Shown: piece by piece, positions 62,089-64,000 of the stretch
Position numbering within the stretch: position 1 is the first letter of the stretch
Layout of the letters: each line of letters opens with the position of its first letter
Assembly (NCBI RefSeq): GCF_051900425.1
Contig: NZ_JBHZGK010000002.1
Location: 342,913-406,912 of the forward strand
Length of the DNA stretch: 64,000 nucleotides
Direction of reading: 5' to 3'
DNA from: Frateuria_A sp051900425
Lineage (GTDB): Bacteria > Pseudomonadota > Gammaproteobacteria > Xanthomonadales > Rhodanobacteraceae
Position numbers and translations under genes: made by a program
The notes under the pieces: generated by a model
Told to the model about the DNA's origin: nothing
The model's input: only the letters and a program-made list of their open reading frames with translations
The model's database searches: none

Positions 62089-62521
62089 GGGGCTGCCGGT
62101 TCGAGGAGTAAGGCATGGTGCCGCGCACGGCCTTACCCGGCAATCAGGGCCGCTTGCGGCCAGGAGCAGACACTACGCGCAACATTGAACTCCCTGCGGC
62201 GACATCAGCATCAAAGCTGCCGAGCTGCTATCCGGCCAACTTCGTGCGCGGAGCCAATCCCATTGTGCCCCTGGGCGACCAATATCCGCACCAAGTGCAA
62301 AAAACAGAACACCTCGTGCCTAACCGCAGCGTTCCACCAGCGGAAAATCCTACAAATACCCATGCCTCTCGCACTCGTGCGGCTATTGCCGATTTCTTAC
62401 GGCGAAACCGGTCTTCGCTACGGCAATCTGCATTGATTCTACGACGTCCTTGATGGTGCAGCCTGTGCACGCAAGGGCAGCATTGAACAGATGGTTACAG
62501 TCGAAAAGAAACACCCCCAAT
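62089..62521. other. Gene-poor stretch between the NUDIX gene and the Rhs partner gene
   Basis: No reading frame here has convincing codon use or homology. GC falls along the stretch towards the right. It may be the end of a horizontally acquired segment that continues to the window edge. No promoter or repeat was recognised. Confidence 0.5.
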
Positions 62522-62998
62522 CTATCCCGCGTGTTCTTTGCCTTTACCACGAGGCGGGATAAGCTTATCCATGACGGATCTCCCGCTCTCTTCACTGGGA
62601 ACGCCTATATTGATATACCCATTGACCATTGGCGCCGCCAACCAACCGGATACTTCAATTACACCGTTTTTGACAATAAACATTCTGCTGTTTACGTGAT
62701 TGCTCGTGAAAACCCCTAGTCGCGATTTATCAGACGGCTTGACGAATAGAAACAACATATATAGGTCTAAACCTTCCGAATACCTTAACTGTCCCTCTTT
62801 GATTGAAACGTTTCTCAAATAGGCGTCCTGACTAACGCACTCATTTTGGCCATCGTCGGACTTTAATCGAAGCTCATTTTTTGAGTCCGCCGATGTTCTT
62901 GGCGTGCATGCGATCGCGATGTCAACAAAGTTTTCCGCCATGACCGGTACGAATGCTTGAGTTGCTAGCACCAGACACGTGGCAAAAAGCTTTTTCAT
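62522..62998 (-). CDS. Secreted protein overlapping the Rhs stop codon, candidate immunity protein
   Basis: Encodes 158 residues. A signal peptide (MKKLFATCLVLATQAFVPVM, cut near AENF) precedes a mature domain with two cysteines (IACTPR and QNECVS), possibly a disulfide pair, and alternating strands. Start ATG 62998 overlaps the Rhs stop codon (ATGA), the usual arrangement for Rhs toxin tips and their immunity genes. Base composition is distinctly less GC-rich than the rest of the window, as in many immunity genes. Export to the periplasm would imply that the toxin acts there. I do not recognise the family. Confidence 0.6.
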   Translation of the reverse strand: MKKLFATCLVLATQAFVPVMAENFVDIAIACTPRTSADSKNELRLKSDDGQNECVSQDAYLRNVSIKEGQLRYSEGLDLYMLFLFVKPSDKSRLGVFTSNHVNSRMFIVKNGVIEVSGWLAAPMVNGYINIGVPSEESGRSVMDKLIPPRGKGKEHAG

Positions 62999-63870
62999 GG
63001 TACCACCCTCGTTTCGAGTATTTTTGAATACACTTCTATTAGATCCCAAGCGTTTGCTGCCGGCGGGCCCGAGGATTGAATTTGATCCGGAAAACCGTAT
63101 CTCGTGCAGGTGCAGTCAGGGTTCGACCTTTCATAATCGGCCACCGTAGGGTATCCGCCGTTAAAAAATTCATCTCGGATTCCGGGAAAGGTTGCGCTGC
63201 AGAAGTTCCGATCTGAATGACATGCAGCTCTAAAACAAAGCAGGGTGTATTGATTCGGGGGGGGCTTCAGGGGACGCGCCAGCGGGTGGTCCGGGGGGCA
63301 CAATGCTAGAAGGCAAATTGACGCCAGGCGAGACAGGTCCATAGGGGCCACCCGCACCCGGAGGCCTGTTCCATGAAAACGAAGAGGGCGCCCTGGGCCA
63401 GTGACTTGTAACCCGGACGGGTCGATGCCGTCGAGCGGTACATTGCTTACGTAGCTATAGGTGTTCAGCCCGCCTTCGAGCCCTATGGGATCACTCTGTA
63501 TGTATCGTCCAGTGTCCGGGTCGTAGTAGCGGCGCATGTTGTAGTGCAGGCCAGTCTCCACATCGTAGTACTGCCCCGGGAACCGCGTGTAGAAGTTGCC
63601 GGCGCCGCCCTTGGGCGCTTCACCAAACGCATTGTTGAGCCACGGCCACTCGTAACTACGTACCCCGAGCGGGCTGGTCACCGCACGTACCGTGTTCAGC
63701 TGATCGGCAAACAGGTAGCTGATCTTCGGCGCGATGAGTCCGGCATCGGTCGCCGCCGCGACGGGAATGCCATCGAGGTAAACATACTCGCGGTAGTCGC
63801 TGGCAAGGTACTCACCGTATAGGTTGCCAGTGCCCTTCGGGTCGTAGACGGTCGCCGCCTGGCCCAGGCT
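62995..63870 (-). pseudogene. 3' part of an Rhs-repeat gene truncated by an IS3-family element
   Basis: In frame from about 63870 to the stop at 62995 the minus strand encodes the end of the Rhs core: YREYVYLDGIPVA, ISYLFADQLNTVRAV, GQYYDVETGLHYNMRRYYDP and GRYIQSDPIGLEGGLNTYSY, ending at GIDPSGL. About 120 residues of variable tip follow, rich in cysteine (LLCFRAACHSDRNFCSA, NPDCTCTRYGF), and show no domain I know. Upstream the frame runs into an IS3-type transposase sequence and meets a stop at 63889-63891, so the fragment has no native start. GTG 63681 could give a shortened product. Expression in its present form is doubtful. Confidence 0.8.
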
Positions 63871-64000
63871 GGGGCGTAAGCTCCCCCGTCAAGCAGACAC
63901 TTCAAAAGTAGAACGACTGGCGGCTTGTTGGCGGTACTCGGCGGGTGTCAGATCACCGAGCGATTCGTGGGGGCGTTGCTCGTTGTAGTCGAGCATCCAC
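63870..64000 (-). mobile_element. End of an IS3-family insertion sequence with the transposase OrfB C-terminus
   Basis: From the right edge to the TGA at 63889-63891 the minus strand encodes WMLDYNEQRPHESLGDLTPA followed by EYRQQAASRSTFEVSA, the typical end of an IS3-family OrfB integrase domain (the YNxxRPHxSLGxxTPxE signature). The element continues beyond the window. Its inner boundary is probably near 63870, where Rhs-like sequence stops and TGGGGCG begins, but the terminal inverted repeat cannot be proved without the other end. Confidence 0.85.

Noticed and set aside
62115..62719. Short open frames in the gap after the NUDIX gene and antisense to the Rhs partner gene
   Set aside because: No ribosome binding sites, no signal or domain and no consistent codon bias. 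They overlap each other on both strands.
63681..63681. GTG 63681 as the true start of an intact small gene
   Set aside because: The frame upstream is plainly Rhs core (YLFADQLNTVRAV) and is broken by the insertion sequence. The GTG lies in the middle of a conserved repeat and has no good ribosome binding site.

Overview
The window is a high-GC bacterial chromosome segment dominated by a complete polar-type flagellar and chemotaxis regulon. Gene order is flgB-L, fliC-fliD-fliS-fliT, a PilZ protein, fleQ, fliE-R, flhB-A-F-G, fliA, cheYZA, motCD, cheW. This order, the sigma54/FleQ-type promoters, the PilZ gene between fliT and fleQ, and the many intergenic palindromes all fit a gammaproteobacterium of the Xanthomonadales. 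Rhodanobacteraceae (Rhodanobacter/Dyella/Luteibacter-like) is my best guess, by inference only; no rRNA gene is present to test it.

Layout. 1-1347: a partial divergent gene and cheV behind a sigma28-like promoter. 1512-9108: flgBCDEFGHIJ behind an excellent sigma54 site. 9325-12395: flgKL. 12467-16151: fliC (sigma28-like promoter), fliD, fliS and a fliT-like gene. 16500-18862: an atypical PilZ gene and fleQ. 18957-24624: fliEFGHIJ. 24629-31637: fliK, then fliLMNOPQR and flhB, with separate sigma54 sites before fliK and fliL. 31650-37046: flhA, flhF, flhG/fleN, fliA. 37094-42476: cheY, cheZ, cheA, motC, motD, cheW.

42746-46814 is a minus-strand block: a DsrE-like protein, a TsdA/TsdB-like diheme cytochrome pair, an FlhB C-terminal-like protein and a second FliK-like protein. 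47049-56621 is a second chemotaxis operon behind a near-perfect sigma28 promoter: STAS, cheY, cheA, cheW, MCP, cheR, cheD, cheB, an MCP-like protein without HAMP, and a second STAS protein. From 56818: a small membrane protein divergent from an ECF sigma factor and its partner, an M13 metallopeptidase, a cluster of three terminator-like hairpins, a small secreted protein and a NUDIX hydrolase. The last 1.5 kb is lower in GC and holds the 3' end of an Rhs gene cut by an IS3-family element, with a signal-peptide gene overlapping the Rhs stop codon.

Working together: FleQ with sigma54 would drive the hook-basal body, export and C-ring genes. FliA (sigma28) would then drive flagellin, cheV and the second che operon. 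FlhF and FlhG would set flagellar position and number. Two CheA/CheY/CheW sets share the window. Only the second has CheR, CheD and CheB; only the first has CheZ and lies beside the MotCD stator.

Unusual features: three repeated CheY-docking-like motifs in the linker of the first CheA; intergenic repeats that have entered coding sequence (flgI leader, fliA tail) or supply a ribosome binding site (motD); and the truncated Rhs tip with its overlapping secreted partner.
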